From contig NZ_PIJY01000023.1 in NCBI RefSeq assembly GCF_008304605.1, positions 1 through 64,000 on the forward strand: a stretch of 64,000 nucleotides of DNA, in the 5' to 3' direction. The position numbers and the translations under genes are program-made. This DNA is from Oceanobacillus polygoni. Lineage in GTDB: Bacteria; Bacillota; Bacilli; Bacillales; Amphibacillaceae. Below the pieces are notes generated by a model. That model had not been told where the DNA came from and did not search any database. It saw nothing but the letters and a program-made list of their open reading frames with translations. Shown here piece by piece: positions 33,130-47,013 of the stretch. Every line of letters begins with the position of its first letter. The first letter of the stretch is position 1.

Positions 33130-33164
33130 AAAAACAGGTAACGTGACGACGTTGCCTGTTTTTT
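33130..33164 (+). terminator. str operon terminator
   Basis: AAAACAGGTAACGT pairs with ACGTTGCCTGTTTT (one G-U), ending in six T. Confidence 0.88.
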
Positions 33165-33665
33165 ATATGTTCTAGAAATTGTCTTCATCTTGTCGTTGCA
33201 CTAAAACGCTAAGGGTATAAACTGCGGCTTAATGTGGAATTATGCTTGAAGAGTATTTAGCTGTTCCAGAAGCACATTTGCCTTTCGTGGGTGACTTGAG
33301 AGCTTCCTACGCTAGAGTTGACTCACTGTCTATTACTAATATCGTTTATTGAATTAGAAAGGGTTTCTTCCGTGCTTTAACCAGTCCAGAGAAGCTGAAG
33401 CCGTACCGCGGAAACCATCCGCCCGAAGCGGTCCCGGACGGTGATAATTGCTCAGATTAAGCAATTAATCATTAGTTCGCAGTTCTTTCAAATAGCAATG
33501 TAGTAATAAATCTAAACCTTCCTATCTTCTTCTAAACCTAGTTATCAATTAGATCGAAAAAAGGTATGTGGTTATTATCACGAAAAACTTTCATGAATCA
33601 CTTGCAATAACAGTATCACCTATGTATAATATAGAAATGCGTAAACGACTGTGAAAAAATAGTTG
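33165..33665 (+). other. Gene-free stretch between tuf and the S10 promoter
   Basis: No gene is visible in these 500 bases. At 33397-33442 a locally GC-rich palindrome stands out (CCGTACCGC against GCGGT with ACGG beyond) in otherwise AT-rich DNA, and a small TTGCTCAGATTAAGCAA hairpin lies at about 33448-33464. It may be a remnant of a repeat element. Confidence 0.4.
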
Positions 33666-33694
33666 TTGCAATGACTAGACATTTTTAGTATACT
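33666..33694 (+). promoter_or_regulatory. SigA promoter of the S10 operon
   Basis: TTGCAA (33666-33671), 17 bases and TATACT (33689-33694). A leader of about 125 bases follows, with a TGGCA/TGCCA hairpin at 33733-33755. Position matches the B. subtilis S10 promoter. Confidence 0.75.
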
Positions 33695-33769
33695 ATTAAT
33701 GTTGGTCACAAGGCGATGATGTGAAAGGTTGTTGGCACACCCGGCCCCTTTGCCATGGCGGAGTGCTAA

Positions 33770-34132
<363 letters not shown>

Positions 34133-34161
34133 AAACGTGTTTAATATAGGAGGTGTAACGG

Positions 34162-34794
34162 ATGACGAAAGGAATCTTAGGTCGTAAAATCGGCATGACT
34201 CAGCTTTTTTCTGAAAACGGAGAATTAGTTCCAGTAACAGTAATACAGGCTGAGCCCAACGTAGTTTTGCAAAAGAGAACATTAGAAAATGATGGTTACG
34301 AAGCATTACAAATCGGTTTTGCTGATAAAAAGGAATCACGTACGAATAAAGCGGAAAAAGGTCATGCTGAAAAAGCAAGCACAGCCCCTAAGCGCTACGT
34401 TCGTGAAATCCGTAACGCAAATCTTGATGAGTACGAAGTAGGTCAAGAAATTAGCGTTGAAGTTTTCCAAGCTGGAGACAAGATTGATGTAACTGGAACT
34501 TCCAAAGGTAAAGGATTTCAAGGTTCAATCAAACGTCACGGACAAAGTCGTGGACCAATGGGTCACGGATCGCATTTCCACAGATCTTCAGGTTCTATGG
34601 GTGCGGCAGCTTATCCAGCACGTGTATTCAAAGGTAAAAAATTACCAGGACAAATGGGTTCTGAGCAAATCACAATCCAAAACCTAGAAGTAGTAAGTGT
34701 AGATACAGAACGTAATCTACTATTAATTAAAGGTAACGTACCTGGTGCAAAGAAATCATATGTGAAAATCACAAGTGCATTAAAAGGTAACTAA
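34162..34794 (+). CDS. rplC: 50S ribosomal protein L3
   Basis: L3 helps start 50S assembly and reaches toward the peptidyl transferase centre. The 210-residue protein starts [15 protein letters not shown] and has the signature [22 protein letters not shown] within its extension loop. AGGAGG precedes ATG. Confidence 0.98.
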   Translation: MTKGILGRKIGMTQLFSENGELVPVTVIQAEPNVVLQKRTLENDGYEALQIGFADKKESRTNKAEKGHAEKASTAPKRYVREIRNANLDEYEVGQEISVEVFQAGDKIDVTGTSKGKGFQGSIKRHGQSRGPMGHGSHFHRSSGSMGAAAYPARVFKGKKLPGQMGSEQITIQNLEVVSVDTERNLLLIKGNVPGAKKSYVKITSALKGN

Positions 34795-34820
34795 TCACAC
34801 AAACGAAGGGAGGATATGTC

Positions 34821-35444
34821 ATGCCTAAAGTAGCACTTTTAAAACAAGATGGAAGTAATGCTGGAGAAATCGAATTAAACGATTCCGTATTCGGTATTGA
34901 GCCAAACACACATGTATTACACGAGGCGGTAGTGATGCAACGCGCATCTATGCGTCAAGGTACACATGCGGTTAAAAATCGTTCTGAAGTACGCGGCGGT
35001 GGTCGTAAACCATGGCGTCAAAAAGGAACTGGTCGTGCGCGTCAAGGATCCATTCGTTCACCACAATGGGTTGGCGGCGGTGTTGTTTTCGGACCAACTC
35101 CACGCAGCTATAGCTATAAATTACCAAAGAAAGTACGTCGTTTAGCACTTAAATCTGCATTGTCTTCTAAAGTAAAAGAAGATAACTTAGTTGTTTTGGA
35201 TAGCATTGCTATTGATGCTCCAAAAACAAAAGAAGTTATTAAAATGCTAGATGCGCTAAGCGTGAATGCAAAAGCATTGATCGTGACTGCTGAAACAGAC
35301 GAAACAGTAATTCGTTCTGCTAACAACCTTCAATCTGTAAAGGTATTGACTGTTGATGAAATCAATGTACTCGACTTGCTTGCGCATGACAAGCTGATCA
35401 TTACAAAGGATGCAGCTGAAAAAGCAGGGGAGGTGCTTGCATAA
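34821..35444 (+). CDS. rplD: 50S ribosomal protein L4
   Basis: L4 lines the nascent peptide exit tunnel. The 207-residue protein has the tunnel loop [23 protein letters not shown], split here as [18 protein letters not shown], and the C-terminal globular part. The wild-type-looking loop gives no sign of macrolide-type insertions. Its last base overlaps the rplW start codon. Confidence 0.97.
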   Translation: MPKVALLKQDGSNAGEIELNDSVFGIEPNTHVLHEAVVMQRASMRQGTHAVKNRSEVRGGGRKPWRQKGTGRARQGSIRSPQWVGGGVVFGPTPRSYSYKLPKKVRRLALKSALSSKVKEDNLVVLDSIAIDAPKTKEVIKMLDALSVNAKALIVTAETDETVIRSANNLQSVKVLTVDEINVLDLLAHDKLIITKDAAEKAGEVLA

Positions 35445-35731
35445 TGAAAGACGTACGCGATATAATTAAACGCCCTGTCATTACAGAGAATTCCGCTGAT
35501 TTGATGGCAGAGAAAAAATATACGTTTGAAGTATCCCCGAAAGCAAACAAAACAGAAATCAAAGATGCAGTTGAAGTTATCTTTGGTGTCAAAGTAGAAA
35601 AAGTTAACACAATGAATGTTAAAGGTAAGTTCAAGCGGATGGGTCGTTACGGTGGGTATCGCTCAGATCGCAAGAAAGCTATCGTTCAGCTTACAGAAGA
35701 CAGTAAAGAACTGGACTTCTTTGAAGCTTAA
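35444..35731 (+). CDS. rplW: 50S ribosomal protein L23
   Basis: L23 sits at the tunnel exit and docks trigger factor and SRP. The 95-residue protein starts [16 protein letters not shown] and includes [19 protein letters not shown]. It overlaps rplD by one base, with GGGGAGG inside the rplD end. Confidence 0.97.
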   Translation: MKDVRDIIKRPVITENSADLMAEKKYTFEVSPKANKTEIKDAVEVIFGVKVEKVNTMNVKGKFKRMGRYGGYRSDRKKAIVQLTEDSKELDFFEA

Positions 35732-35760
35732 TCTAAAAATATCGTGAAGGAGGGAAAAAG

Positions 35761-36591
35761 ATGGCGATTAAAAAATTCAGACCAACCTCAAATGGTAGAC
35801 GTAATATGTCTGTGCTAGACTTTGCAGAGATTACTACGGATACTCCAGAAAAATCCTTGTTAGCACCGCTAAGCAAACGTGGTGGTCGTAATAACCAAGG
35901 TAAGTTAACTGTTCGTCATCAAGGTGGCGGTCATAAGCGTCAATACCGTATTATCGATTTCAAACGCGATAAAGATGGTATACCAGGACGCGTTGCTACA
36001 ATCGAATATGATCCAAACCGTACAGCTAATATTGCTCTTATCCATTACGCAGATGGAGAAAAGCGTTATATTTTAGCTCCAAAAGGACTTAAAGTAGGTC
36101 AAGTAATTGAATCAGGTGTAGATGCAGACATCAAAGTTGGTAATGCACTTCCACTTGCAAACATTCCAGTAGGTACAGTTATTCACAACATCGAATTGAA
36201 GCCAGGACGCGGTGGACAAATCGCTCGTTCAGCTGGAGCGGAAGCTCAAATTCTAGGACGTGAAGAAAAGTACACACTTGTACGTTTGGCTTCGGGTGAA
36301 GTTCGTTTAATTCTTACTACTTGCCGTGCATCTATTGGTCAAGTTGGAAACATTGAACATGAACTAGTTCGTGTTGGTAAAGCAGGTCGTTCACGTTGGA
36401 AAGGTATCCGCCCAACTGTTCGTGGATCTGTAATGAACCCTAACGATCACCCACACGGTGGTGGTGAAGGACGCGCACCAATCGGACGTAAGTCACCAAT
36501 GTCACCATGGGGTAAACCGACACTTGGTTACAAAACGCGTAAACGTAACAAACCATCTGATAAGTATATTGTTCGTAAACGTAAAAAATAA
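35761..36591 (+). CDS. rplB: 50S ribosomal protein L2
   Basis: L2 is needed for subunit joining and peptidyl transfer. The 276-residue protein has [19 protein letters not shown] in the N-terminal part and the C-terminal signature [18 protein letters not shown], with the histidine implicated in peptidyl transferase function. AAGGAGGG precedes ATG. Confidence 0.98.
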   Translation: MAIKKFRPTSNGRRNMSVLDFAEITTDTPEKSLLAPLSKRGGRNNQGKLTVRHQGGGHKRQYRIIDFKRDKDGIPGRVATIEYDPNRTANIALIHYADGEKRYILAPKGLKVGQVIESGVDADIKVGNALPLANIPVGTVIHNIELKPGRGGQIARSAGAEAQILGREEKYTLVRLASGEVRLILTTCRASIGQVGNIEHELVRVGKAGRSRWKGIRPTVRGSVMNPNDHPHGGGEGRAPIGRKSPMSPWGKPTLGYKTRKRNKPSDKYIVRKRKK

Positions 36592-36648
36592 ACGTAAAGT
36601 AAGGACGGGAACTATTGCCCGTCTGCAACTCTGGAAGGAGGTTTATTC

Positions 36649-36927
36649 ATGGGTCGTAGCTTGAAAAAAGGACCTTTTGCAGATGACCATCTATTGAAGA
36701 AGATTGATAGCCTAAACGAAGGTGACAAGAAGCAGGTTGTAAAAACTTGGTCACGTCGTTCTACAATTTTCCCTACATTTATCGGTCACACAATTGCTGT
36801 TTATGACGGACGTAAACATGTACCAGTTTATATTACAGAAGATATGGTCGGACATAAATTAGGTGAATTCGCGCCAACTCGTACGTATAGAGGACACGCT
36901 GCCGACGATAAGAAAACAAGACGTTAA
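36649..36927 (+). CDS. rpsS: 30S ribosomal protein S19
   Basis: S19 is a 30S head protein near the A site. The 92-residue form starts [17 protein letters not shown] and has [26 protein letters not shown] lies upstream of ATG. Confidence 0.98.
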   Translation: MGRSLKKGPFADDHLLKKIDSLNEGDKKQVVKTWSRRSTIFPTFIGHTIAVYDGRKHVPVYITEDMVGHKLGEFAPTRTYRGHAADDKKTRR

Positions 36928-36948
36928 TAAGAGAGGAGGTACTAAGGC

Positions 36949-37290
36949 ATGCAAGTTAAAGCCGTTGCGAAATCAGTTCGTATTGCTCCTCGTAAAGTTC
37001 GTCTAGTAATAGATCTAATTCGAGGAAAAAATGTTGGCGAAGCAATTGCGATTCTACGCCACACACAACGCGGTGCTTCACCAGTAGTAGAGAAGGTTCT
37101 AAAGTCTGCAGTAGCAAACGCAGAACACAACTATGAAATGGACACAGACAATCTAGTGATTTCTGAAGCATTCGTAAATGAAGGTGCTACATTGAAACGT
37201 TTCCGTCCACGTGCACAAGGACGCGCAAGTAAAATTAACAAACGCACAAGCCACATTACAGTTGTGGTAACTGAAAAGAAGGAGGGATAG
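36949..37290 (+). CDS. rplV: 50S ribosomal protein L22
   Basis: L22 lines the exit tunnel. The 113-residue protein has [22 protein letters not shown] at the start and the hairpin loop [19 protein letters not shown], without the insertions seen in macrolide-resistant mutants. GAGAGGAGG lies upstream. Three bases separate it from rpsC. Confidence 0.97.
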   Translation: MQVKAVAKSVRIAPRKVRLVIDLIRGKNVGEAIAILRHTQRGASPVVEKVLKSAVANAEHNYEMDTDNLVISEAFVNEGATLKRFRPRAQGRASKINKRTSHITVVVTEKKEG

Positions 37291-37293
37291 TCA

Positions 37294-37932
37294 GTGGGTC
37301 AAAAAGTGAATCCAACAGGTCTTCGCGTAGGTATCATTAAAGACTGGGAGTCAAAGTGGTATGCTGGTAAAGACTATGCAGACTTACTACATGAAGATAT
37401 TAAAATCAGAGAATATCTTGAAAACCGCTTAAGCACAGCTGCTGTTTCTTCTATCGAAATCGAACGTGCAGCTAACCGTGTAAACATTACAATTCATACT
37501 GGTAAACCAGGTATGGTTATTGGTAAAGGCGGTTCAGAAGTTGAAGCTCTACGTAAATCATTAAATAGCTTGACAGGTAAAAGAGTTCATATCAATATCG
37601 TTGAAATCAAGAAAGTTGATCTTAACGCTAAATTGGTTGCAGACAACATTGCTCGTCAATTAGAAAACCGTATTTCATTCCGTCGTGCTCAAAAGCAAGC
37701 AATTCAACGTGCAATGCGTGGAGGAGCAAAAGGAATTAAAACACAAGTTTCCGGCCGTCTTGGTGGAGCAGATATCGCTCGTGCGGAACATTATAACGAA
37801 GGAACAGTACCACTACACACTTTGCGTGCTGATATTGATTATGGTACAGCAGAAGCTGATACAACTTATGGTAAATTAGGTGTTAAAGTGTGGATCTATC
37901 GTGGAGAAGTCCTTCCAACAAAAAACAAGTAA
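37294..37932 (+). CDS. rpsC: 30S ribosomal protein S3
   Basis: S3 helps form the mRNA entry site. The 212-residue protein starts [21 protein letters not shown], has the KH-type loop [12 protein letters not shown], and ends with [10 protein letters not shown]. The start is GTG with AAGGAGGG upstream. Confidence 0.98.
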   Translation: MGQKVNPTGLRVGIIKDWESKWYAGKDYADLLHEDIKIREYLENRLSTAAVSSIEIERAANRVNITIHTGKPGMVIGKGGSEVEALRKSLNSLTGKRVHINIVEIKKVDLNAKLVADNIARQLENRISFRRAQKQAIQRAMRGGAKGIKTQVSGRLGGADIARAEHYNEGTVPLHTLRADIDYGTAEADTTYGKLGVKVWIYRGEVLPTKNK

Positions 37933-37937
37933 AATAA

Positions 37938-38580
<643 letters not shown>

Positions 38581-38605
38581 TTCTACAGAGAGGAGGTTAG
38601 CCTCA

Positions 38606-38869
38606 ATGACTGAGCGTAATAATCGTAAAGTTTACACAGGACGTGTTGTTTCCGATAAAATGGATAAAACAATCACTGTTCTAGTTGAAACATATAAGTT
38701 CCATAAATTATATGGAAAACGTGTTAAGTATTCAAAGAAATTCAAGGCACATGATGAAAACAACCTTGCAAAAACAGGGGACGTCGTTCGCATCATGGAA
38801 ACTCGTCCGCTATCAGCTACGAAACGTTTTCGTCTAGTTGAAGTAACAGAAGAAGCCGTTATTATATAA
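38606..38869 (+). CDS. rpsQ: 30S ribosomal protein S17
   Basis: S17 is a primary 16S-binding OB-fold protein. The 87-residue form has the segment [17 protein letters not shown] and [27 protein letters not shown] precedes ATG. Confidence 0.97.
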   Translation: MTERNNRKVYTGRVVSDKMDKTITVLVETYKFHKLYGKRVKYSKKFKAHDENNLAKTGDVVRIMETRPLSATKRFRLVEVTEEAVII

Positions 38870-38873
38870 TTAA

Positions 38874-39281
<408 letters not shown>

Positions 39282-39502
39282 TTGTTGTTCGTGTGAAGGA
39301 AAAAGACCACGAAGTTTGACGCACATAAGCTCTGTATTTTGGATGACAGTTACAATGTAACTCGTTAACTGTGATATACAGGAAACGTAATTTCTTCCAG
39401 AACAATAAAGCATATTGCCAAAATTTCGATGTGTCATTTTTACCAACAGTTCTGAACAACATCGATAAGTAAGAATTACCTTGTCAAGGAGGTGCGTTAA
39501 GC
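39282..39502 (+). other. Enlarged spacer between rplN and rplX
   Basis: These 221 bases inside the spc cluster hold no plausible gene; the usual gap here is a few tens of bases. I see only weak inverted repeats (for example GTTACAATGTAAC at 39349-39361) and no clear promoter or terminator. Confidence 0.6.
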
Positions 39503-39814
39503 ATGCATGTAAAAAAAGGTGATAAAGTTAAAGTATTATCCGGTAAAGACCGCGGTAAAACAGGTACTATTTTAGAAGCATTTCCGAAGAAAGAGCGTGT
39601 GCTTGTAGAGGGTGTTAACATGATTCAAAAACACGCGAAACCTTCTCAAGACAATCCGCAAGGCGGAATTCTTAACATAGAAGCTCCTATTCATGTTTCT
39701 AATGTAATGCCGATTGATCCAAAATCCGGTGAACCAACTCGTGTTGGACACGAAGTGCGAGACGGTAAGAAAGTCCGCATTGCGAAAAAATCCGGTGAAG
39801 CATTAGATAAATAA
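39503..39814 (+). CDS. rplX: 50S ribosomal protein L24
   Basis: L24 initiates 50S assembly. The 103-residue protein has the KOW segment [20 protein letters not shown] and [30 protein letters not shown] precedes ATG. Confidence 0.97.
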   Translation: MHVKKGDKVKVLSGKDRGKTGTILEAFPKKERVLVEGVNMIQKHAKPSQDNPQGGILNIEAPIHVSNVMPIDPKSGEPTRVGHEVRDGKKVRIAKKSGEALDK

Positions 39815-39839
39815 TTTGTGCTGAAAGGAGGGCGCCACT

Positions 39840-40594
<755 letters not shown>

Positions 40595-40623
40595 ACCCCG
40601 ATTCGGGAAGGAGGTAATTAGTA

Positions 40624-41022
40624 ATGGTTATGACAGATCCAATCGCAGATATGCTTACTCGTATTAGAAATGCAAACATGGTAAAACATGAAAAATTAGA
40701 GCTTCCTGCTTCTAAAATGAAAAAAGAGATCGCTGATATCCTGAAACGTGAAGGTTTTGTTAAAGATTATGAATTCGTTGAAGATAACAAGCAAGGTGTT
40801 CTACGTATTTTCTTGAAATACGGTGCAAATGAAGAACGAGTAATCACAGGTATCAAACGTATCAGTAAACCAGGATTGCGTGTATATGCTAAATCTACAG
40901 AAGTACCACGTGTACTTAACGGTTTAGGTATTGCTATCGTTTCAACATCTAAAGGTGTGCTATCTGACAAAGAAGCACGTTCACAAGCTGTTGGTGGCGA
41001 AGTTCTAGCATACGTCTGGTAA
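40624..41022 (+). CDS. rpsH: 30S ribosomal protein S8
   Basis: S8 binds the 16S central domain and represses spc translation in many bacteria. The 132-residue protein starts [17 protein letters not shown] and has the C-terminal signature [20 protein letters not shown]. Length and start match B. subtilis. GGAGGTAA precedes ATG. Confidence 0.98.
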   Translation: MVMTDPIADMLTRIRNANMVKHEKLELPASKMKKEIADILKREGFVKDYEFVEDNKQGVLRIFLKYGANEERVITGIKRISKPGLRVYAKSTEVPRVLNGLGIAIVSTSKGVLSDKEARSQAVGGEVLAYVW

Positions 41023-41052
41023 TTATTATTTTTTAATGAGGAGGTGCATGGA

Positions 41053-41589
41053 ATGTCTCGTATAGGACTTAAACCGATTGAAATTCCACAAGGTGTAGAA
41101 GTTAAACTTGACGGTGTAACAATTACCGTTAAAGGACCTAAAGGTGAATTAACAAGAGATCTACACCAAGATATGAAAATTAATATTGAAGAGAATATAA
41201 TTACAGTTGAACGTCCAAGTGACCATAAAGATCATCGTGCATTACACGGAACTACTCGTAGCTTAATCGCTAACATGGTTGAAGGTGTGAGCAAAGGTTT
41301 CGAAAAATCACTTGAAATTATTGGTGTCGGATATCGTGCACAAAAACAAGGTAACAAACTTGTAATTAACGCTGGATATTCACATCCAATTGAAATCGAT
41401 CCGATCGAAGGAATTGAAATTGATGTTCCTAAGAACACAGAACTAACTGTAAAAGGTATCGATAAAGAATTAGTTGGGGCAATTGCAGCTAACATTAGAG
41501 CAATTCGCTCACCGGAGCCTTACAAAGGAAAAGGTATTCGCTATGTTGGTGAATATGTACGCCGTAAAGAGGGTAAAACTGCTAAGTAA
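41053..41589 (+). CDS. rplF: 50S ribosomal protein L6
   Basis: L6 lies near the sarcin-ricin loop. The 178-residue protein starts [18 protein letters not shown] and ends with the signature [25 protein letters not shown] 41053 after GAGGAGGTG is preferred over an in-frame ATG nine bases earlier. Confidence 0.97.
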   Translation: MSRIGLKPIEIPQGVEVKLDGVTITVKGPKGELTRDLHQDMKINIEENIITVERPSDHKDHRALHGTTRSLIANMVEGVSKGFEKSLEIIGVGYRAQKQGNKLVINAGYSHPIEIDPIEGIEIDVPKNTELTVKGIDKELVGAIAANIRAIRSPEPYKGKGIRYVGEYVRRKEGKTAK

Positions 41590-41628
41590 GCTTAGTAAGA
41601 TTAGTTAGGCGAGAAAGGAGTGACCTAG

Positions 41629-41991
41629 ATGATCACAAAACCTGCCAAAAATATTGTACGTAAGAAAAGACATGGTCGCGTTCGTAAAAACCTTTTCGGA
41701 ACTGCCGAGCGTCCTCGTCTAAACGTATATCGTTCAAATAAAAATATTTATGCACAATTAATAGATGATATTACTGGTGTAACAGTTGCGAGTGCTTCAA
41801 CAGCTGATAAAGAGCTTAACATTGGAGCTGGATCCAACGTTGACACTGCTAAGAAAGTCGGAGAAGCAATTGCAAAGCGTGCTCAGGATAAAGGTTACAA
41901 ATCAGTCGTTTTTGACCGTGGAGGATACCTATATCATGGACGTGTGAAAGCATTAGCTGACGCTGCTAGAGAAGCAGGGCTTGAATTTTAA
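41629..41991 (+). CDS. rplR: 50S ribosomal protein L18
   Basis: L18 binds 5S rRNA. The 120-residue protein has [20 protein letters not shown] and [38 protein letters not shown] precedes ATG. Confidence 0.98.
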   Translation: MITKPAKNIVRKKRHGRVRKNLFGTAERPRLNVYRSNKNIYAQLIDDITGVTVASASTADKELNIGAGSNVDTAKKVGEAIAKRAQDKGYKSVVFDRGGYLYHGRVKALADAAREAGLEF

Positions 41992-42014
41992 TTGATAAGG
42001 AGGGGACCATTGGA

Positions 42015-42518
42015 ATGAGAATTAACATTGATCCGAACAAATTAGATCTTGAAGAACGCGTTGTGACGGTCAACCGTGTTGCTAAAGTTGTTAAAGGTGG
42101 ACGTCGTTTCCGCTTTGCAGCACTTGTCGTAGTTGGTGACAAGAATGGCCATGTAGGCTTTGGTACTGGTAAAGCACAAGAAGTACCTGAAGCTATCAAA
42201 AAGGCTGTTGATGATGCAAAGAAAAACTTAATTAGAGTACCAATCGTTGGAACAACTATTCCTCATGAAATTCATGGACGATTTGGTTCTGGTAACGTAC
42301 TAATGAAACCAGCTACAGAAGGTACTGGAGTTATCTCTGGTGGACCGGTTCGTGCTGTCTTAGAATTAGCTGGTGTCGGTGATATCTTAACGAAATCACT
42401 TGGTTCAAACACACCAATTAATATGATTCGTGCAACATTAAATGGCTTAACAAACTTAAAAACAGCTGAGGACGTAGCGAAATTACGTGGAAAGTCTGTA
42501 GAAGAACTGTTAGGATAA
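42015..42518 (+). CDS. rpsE: 30S ribosomal protein S5
   Basis: S5 contributes to translational accuracy and the mRNA entry site. The 167-residue protein has [18 protein letters not shown] in the dsRNA-binding-like domain, which includes the spectinomycin loop, and ASEGTGVI-type [12 protein letters not shown] later. GGAGGGG precedes ATG. Confidence 0.98.
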   Translation: MRINIDPNKLDLEERVVTVNRVAKVVKGGRRFRFAALVVVGDKNGHVGFGTGKAQEVPEAIKKAVDDAKKNLIRVPIVGTTIPHEIHGRFGSGNVLMKPATEGTGVISGGPVRAVLELAGVGDILTKSLGSNTPINMIRATLNGLTNLKTAEDVAKLRGKSVEELLG

Positions 42519-42531
42519 GGAGGGAATCACT

Positions 42532-42714
42532 ATGTCTAAAAAATTAGAAATCACCCTCACACGCAGTGTTATTGGTGGAACTGCTGTACAAAGAAATACT
42601 GTTCAAGCATTAGGATTGAAGAAAATTCGTCAAACCGTTTTACTTGAAGATACTCCAGCCGTACGTGGTATGGTTAATCGAGTGTCCCACTTGTTGGCAG
42701 TTAAAGAAATTTAA
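42532..42714 (+). CDS. rpmD: 50S ribosomal protein L30
   Basis: This 60-residue bacterial L30 has the core [23 protein letters not shown], then [28 protein letters not shown] lies upstream and rplO follows 30 bases later. Confidence 0.97.
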   Translation: MSKKLEITLTRSVIGGTAVQRNTVQALGLKKIRQTVLLEDTPAVRGMVNRVSHLLAVKEI

Positions 42715-42744
42715 TTTTACATTAGCGTAAGAGGAGGTGCTCGC

Positions 42745-43185
42745 ATGAAACTTCATGAATTGAAGGCGACAGAAGGAACTCGCAAAGAGAGAAACCGTGT
42801 TGGTCGTGGAACTGCTTCTGGTAACGGAAAAACATCAGGTCGTGGACACAAAGGTCAAAAAGCTCGTTCAGGCGGCGGTGTACGTCCAGGATTTGAAGGT
42901 GGACAAATGCCTTTATTCCAACGTTTACCGAAACGTGGATTCACAAACATCAACCGTAAAGATTACTCAATCGTAAACTTAGATACATTAAATCGTTTTG
43001 AAGAAGGCACTGAAATCACACCAGAGCTATTACTTGAAGAAGGTGTCGTAAGCAAGCTTAATGCAGGTATTAAAATACTAGGCAATGGCGCTATCGAAAA
43101 GAAACTGACAGTAAAAGCTCACAAGTTCTCAGCTTCAGCTAAAGAAGCAATCGAGGCAGCGGGCGGTCAAACTGAGGTGATCTAA
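42745..43185 (+). CDS. rplO: 50S ribosomal protein L15
   Basis: L15 is a late-assembly 50S protein. The 146-residue protein has the glycine- and arginine-rich N-terminal extension ([19 protein letters not shown]) and [19 protein letters not shown]. Its last base is the first of secY, giving tight coupling. Confidence 0.98.
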   Translation: MKLHELKATEGTRKERNRVGRGTASGNGKTSGRGHKGQKARSGGGVRPGFEGGQMPLFQRLPKRGFTNINRKDYSIVNLDTLNRFEEGTEITPELLLEEGVVSKLNAGIKILGNGAIEKKLTVKAHKFSASAKEAIEAAGGQTEVI

Positions 43186-44477
43186 TGTTTCGTACAATCT
43201 CCAATTTTATGCGCGTAGCTGATATTAGACGGAAAATAATTTTCACATTATTAATGTTGATTGTCTTCCGTCTAGGCACTTTTATACCTGTTCCATTTAC
43301 GGATAGAGCAGCTATTGATTTTATGAACCAACAAAATGTATTTGGGTTTCTAAACACCTTTGGTGGTGGAGCCCTTCAAAATTTCTCCATTTTTGCAATG
43401 GGAATTATGCCATACATTACAGCATCCATCATCATGCAATTATTGCAAATGGATGTTGTGCCTAAATTCACCGAGTGGAAAAAGCAAGGTGAAATGGGAC
43501 GTAAAAAGATCGCACAGGTTACTCGCTATGGAACGATTGTGCTTGCATTTATTCAAGCAATTGCGATGTCAGTTGGATTTAATGCGATGGCTGGTGGTTT
43601 ACTAATTGTAGACCCTAACTTTACGAAGTTCTTTGTCATTGCTATCACACTGACAGGTGGAACAGCATTCTTAATGTGGGTTGGGGAACAAATTACTGCA
43701 AATGGTGTCGGTAACGGGATTTCGATCCTAATCTTTGCCGGAATTGTAGCAGCAGTACCTAATGGTGTGGGTCAACTATTCAGTCAGTATTTCGTTAATC
43801 CTGGCGATGAGCTGTTTATCAATATCATTATTGTGCTAATAATCGCTCTGGTTGTAGTTGCAGTTACCGTTGGAGTTATATTTGTGAACCAAGCATTACG
43901 AAAAATACCGATCCAATATGCAAAAAAACTTGTTAATCGTTCTCCTGTTGGAGGGCAATCAACGCATTTGCCGATTAAAGTAAATGCTTCAGGAGTTATT
44001 CCTGTTATCTTTGCAATTGCATTTATGATGGCTCCAACAACGATTGCTGGTTTCTTTGAAGGAAATCAAGTAGCATCGACCATTATGTATCTATTTGATT
44101 ACACGCAGCCAGTTGGTATGGTAGTATACGTAGCATTAATTATTGCTTTCACTTATTTCTATACCTTTGTTCAAGTAAACCCTGAACAGATGGCTGAAAA
44201 CCTACAAAAACAAGGTGGGTATATCCCAGGAATTCGTCCTGGACAAAATACAGAGACATATCTAACACGTGTTTTGTATCGCTTAACATTTGTTGGAGCT
44301 ATTTTCTTAGCAGCTGTTTCTGTGCTACCTATTCTATTAGGTAGTCTTGCAAATCTGCCTACCGCAGTACAAATCGGTGGCACAAGCTTACTAATCGTTG
44401 TAGGGGTTGCATTACAGACAATGAAGCAATTAGAAAGCCAGCTAGTGAAGCGTCACTACAAAGGATTTATTAAGTAA
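43185..44477 (+). CDS. secY: Preprotein translocase subunit SecY
   Basis: SecY forms the protein-conducting channel. The 430-residue protein has ten predicted membrane helices. Signatures include the plug-region segment GGGALQNFSIFAMGIMPYI, IMQLLQM, and the cytoplasmic loop QVNPEQMAENLQKQGGYIPGIRPG near residue 330. It overlaps rplO by one base and is followed by adk. Confidence 0.98.
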   Translation: MFRTISNFMRVADIRRKIIFTLLMLIVFRLGTFIPVPFTDRAAIDFMNQQNVFGFLNTFGGGALQNFSIFAMGIMPYITASIIMQLLQMDVVPKFTEWKKQGEMGRKKIAQVTRYGTIVLAFIQAIAMSVGFNAMAGGLLIVDPNFTKFFVIAITLTGGTAFLMWVGEQITANGVGNGISILIFAGIVAAVPNGVGQLFSQYFVNPGDELFINIIIVLIIALVVVAVTVGVIFVNQALRKIPIQYAKKLVNRSPVGGQSTHLPIKVNASGVIPVIFAIAFMMAPTTIAGFFEGNQVASTIMYLFDYTQPVGMVVYVALIIAFTYFYTFVQVNPEQMAENLQKQGGYIPGIRPGQNTETYLTRVLYRLTFVGAIFLAAVSVLPILLGSLANLPTAVQIGGTSLLIVVGVALQTMKQLESQLVKRHYKGFIK

Positions 44478-45155
<678 letters not shown>

Positions 45156-45336
45156 GTCATTTATGTAACTTTTGACACAGATTAGATGCAATTCTTTTCA
45201 TGAAAAGTTATAATATATGGCGTAAGTAAAAGGGAATATACATGTATTACTTTATATAAACTGGCACAGGATGATAAATAGTTACGCTATTTTCTGTGAA
45301 ATTTTTAAACTATAGCCTAAGTGATGGTGATCGCTG

Positions 45337-45663
45337 TTGTGCGAAGAGATTCGGGTTCAGCTACTCGGTCAGATGGTTCGTATTAAGCAAGGACGCGAAG
45401 CAGGCCAATACGCAATAATCATTGGAGTTATAGATGATCAGTTTGTCCTGTTAGCTGATGGGGAGAAGCGTAAAACGAATAGACCAAAGAAGAAGAATCT
45501 GCATCACGTTGAGATGGTGGATTATATTTCCCCTGAAGTCCAAAACAGCCTTCTAGAAACTGGTCGCGTCACAAATGGGAAATTGCGATTTGCCATAACT
45601 ACATTTAAGGTTCAGGTTGTGACTGATTTAAAGAAGGGAGATCTACACGATGGCGAAAGATGA
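45337..45663 (+). CDS. KOW domain-containing RNA-binding protein (L14e-like)
   Basis: This 108-residue protein has a KOW-type core ([21 protein letters not shown]) followed by a lysine-rich segment ([16 protein letters not shown]). A short KOW protein of this kind, annotated as L14e/L6e/L27e-like, lies before infA in other Bacillaceae. The function is presumed ribosomal but unproven. The start is uncertain: TTG 45337 with GGTGAT upstream, or an internal ATG at 45373. The end overlaps infA by 14 bases. Confidence 0.75.
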   Translation: MCEEIRVQLLGQMVRIKQGREAGQYAIIIGVIDDQFVLLADGEKRKTNRPKKKNLHHVEMVDYISPEVQNSLLETGRVTNGKLRFAITTFKVQVVTDLKKGDLHDGER

Positions 45664-45868
45664 TGTAATTGAAGTAGAAGGTACTGTAACGGAAACATTG
45701 CCAAATGCAATGTTTAATGTTGAGCTTGAGAATGGCCATACGGTCTTAGCGCATGTATCTGGTAAAATCCGTATGCACTTCATCCGTATCTTACCAGGTG
45801 ATAAGGTAACGGTTGAACTTTCTCCGTATGATTTAACCAGAGGACGAATTACGTACCGTTATAAATAA
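45650..45868 (+). CDS. infA: Translation initiation factor IF-1
   Basis: IF-1 blocks the A site during initiation. The 72-residue OB-fold protein has the typical [24 protein letters not shown] and [24 protein letters not shown]; the strings are near-identical to those of other bacilli. GAAGGGAG precedes ATG. It overlaps the preceding KOW gene. Confidence 0.98.
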   Translation: MAKDDVIEVEGTVTETLPNAMFNVELENGHTVLAHVSGKIRMHFIRILPGDKVTVELSPYDLTRGRITYRYK

Positions 45869-45884
45869 ACGAGCTCCGATATAA

Positions 45885-46013
<129 letters not shown>

Positions 46014-46035
46014 AAACAGGAGGTGCTAATGTTCT

Positions 46036-46401
46036 ATGGCACGTATTGCAGGTATTGATATTCCACGTGATAAACGTGTAGTAATTTCATTAACGTACAT
46101 TTATGGAATTGGGAAAATTACCGCACAGAAAGTCCTCAAAGAAGCAGGCGTTTCTGAAGACACTCGTGTACGTGATTTAACTGAAGACGAGTTAGGAAGA
46201 ATCCGTCAAGCGATTGATGCATACACAACAGAAGGAGACCTTCGTCGTGAAGTTTCTCTTAACATCAAACGTCTAATCGAAATCGGCTCTTATAGAGGTT
46301 TACGTCACCGTCGTGGTTTACCAGTTCGTGGACAGAAAACGAAAAACAACTCACGCACACGTAAAGGCCCACGTAAGACAATGGCTAACAAGAAAAAGTA
46401 A
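46036..46401 (+). CDS. rpsM: 30S ribosomal protein S13
   Basis: S13 contacts the 50S subunit and P-site tRNA. The 121-residue protein starts [20 protein letters not shown] and has the signature [21 protein letters not shown], with a lysine-rich tail. AGGAGGTG precedes ATG. Confidence 0.98.
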   Translation: MARIAGIDIPRDKRVVISLTYIYGIGKITAQKVLKEAGVSEDTRVRDLTEDELGRIRQAIDAYTTEGDLRREVSLNIKRLIEIGSYRGLRHRRGLPVRGQKTKNNSRTRKGPRKTMANKKK

Positions 46402-46422
46402 TGTAAGGAGGTAAGCTAATCA

Positions 46423-46812
<390 letters not shown>

Positions 46813-46957
46813 TTATACCGTATAGAATTTGTCACCCTGTCTATAATGGGTTATGATAGCTTAAATAAAAAGCAATAATCTAACAGCATCCGAGACAGAA
46901 TCGTACGAAAGAAATACAGGTAGCGCAGAAACGCCAACTGCCTTAATTGAGGAATTT

Positions 46958-46980
46958 CGGTTAGACACAGAGTCTAGCCG
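46958..46980 (+). other. Hairpin in the rpoA leader
   Basis: CGGTTAGAC and GTCTAGCCG form a 9-pair stem (one G-U) around five bases, 33 bases before rpoA. It has no T run and may act in RNA processing or translation control. Confidence 0.5.
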
Positions 46981-47013
46981 GGGTTTCGACGTTTTAAAGG
47001 AGGGTTTTATTGA

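Noticed and set aside
45173-45215. TTGACA and TATAAT between adk and the KOW gene as a promoter
   Set aside because: The spacing is about 31 bases, far outside the range of a SigA promoter.
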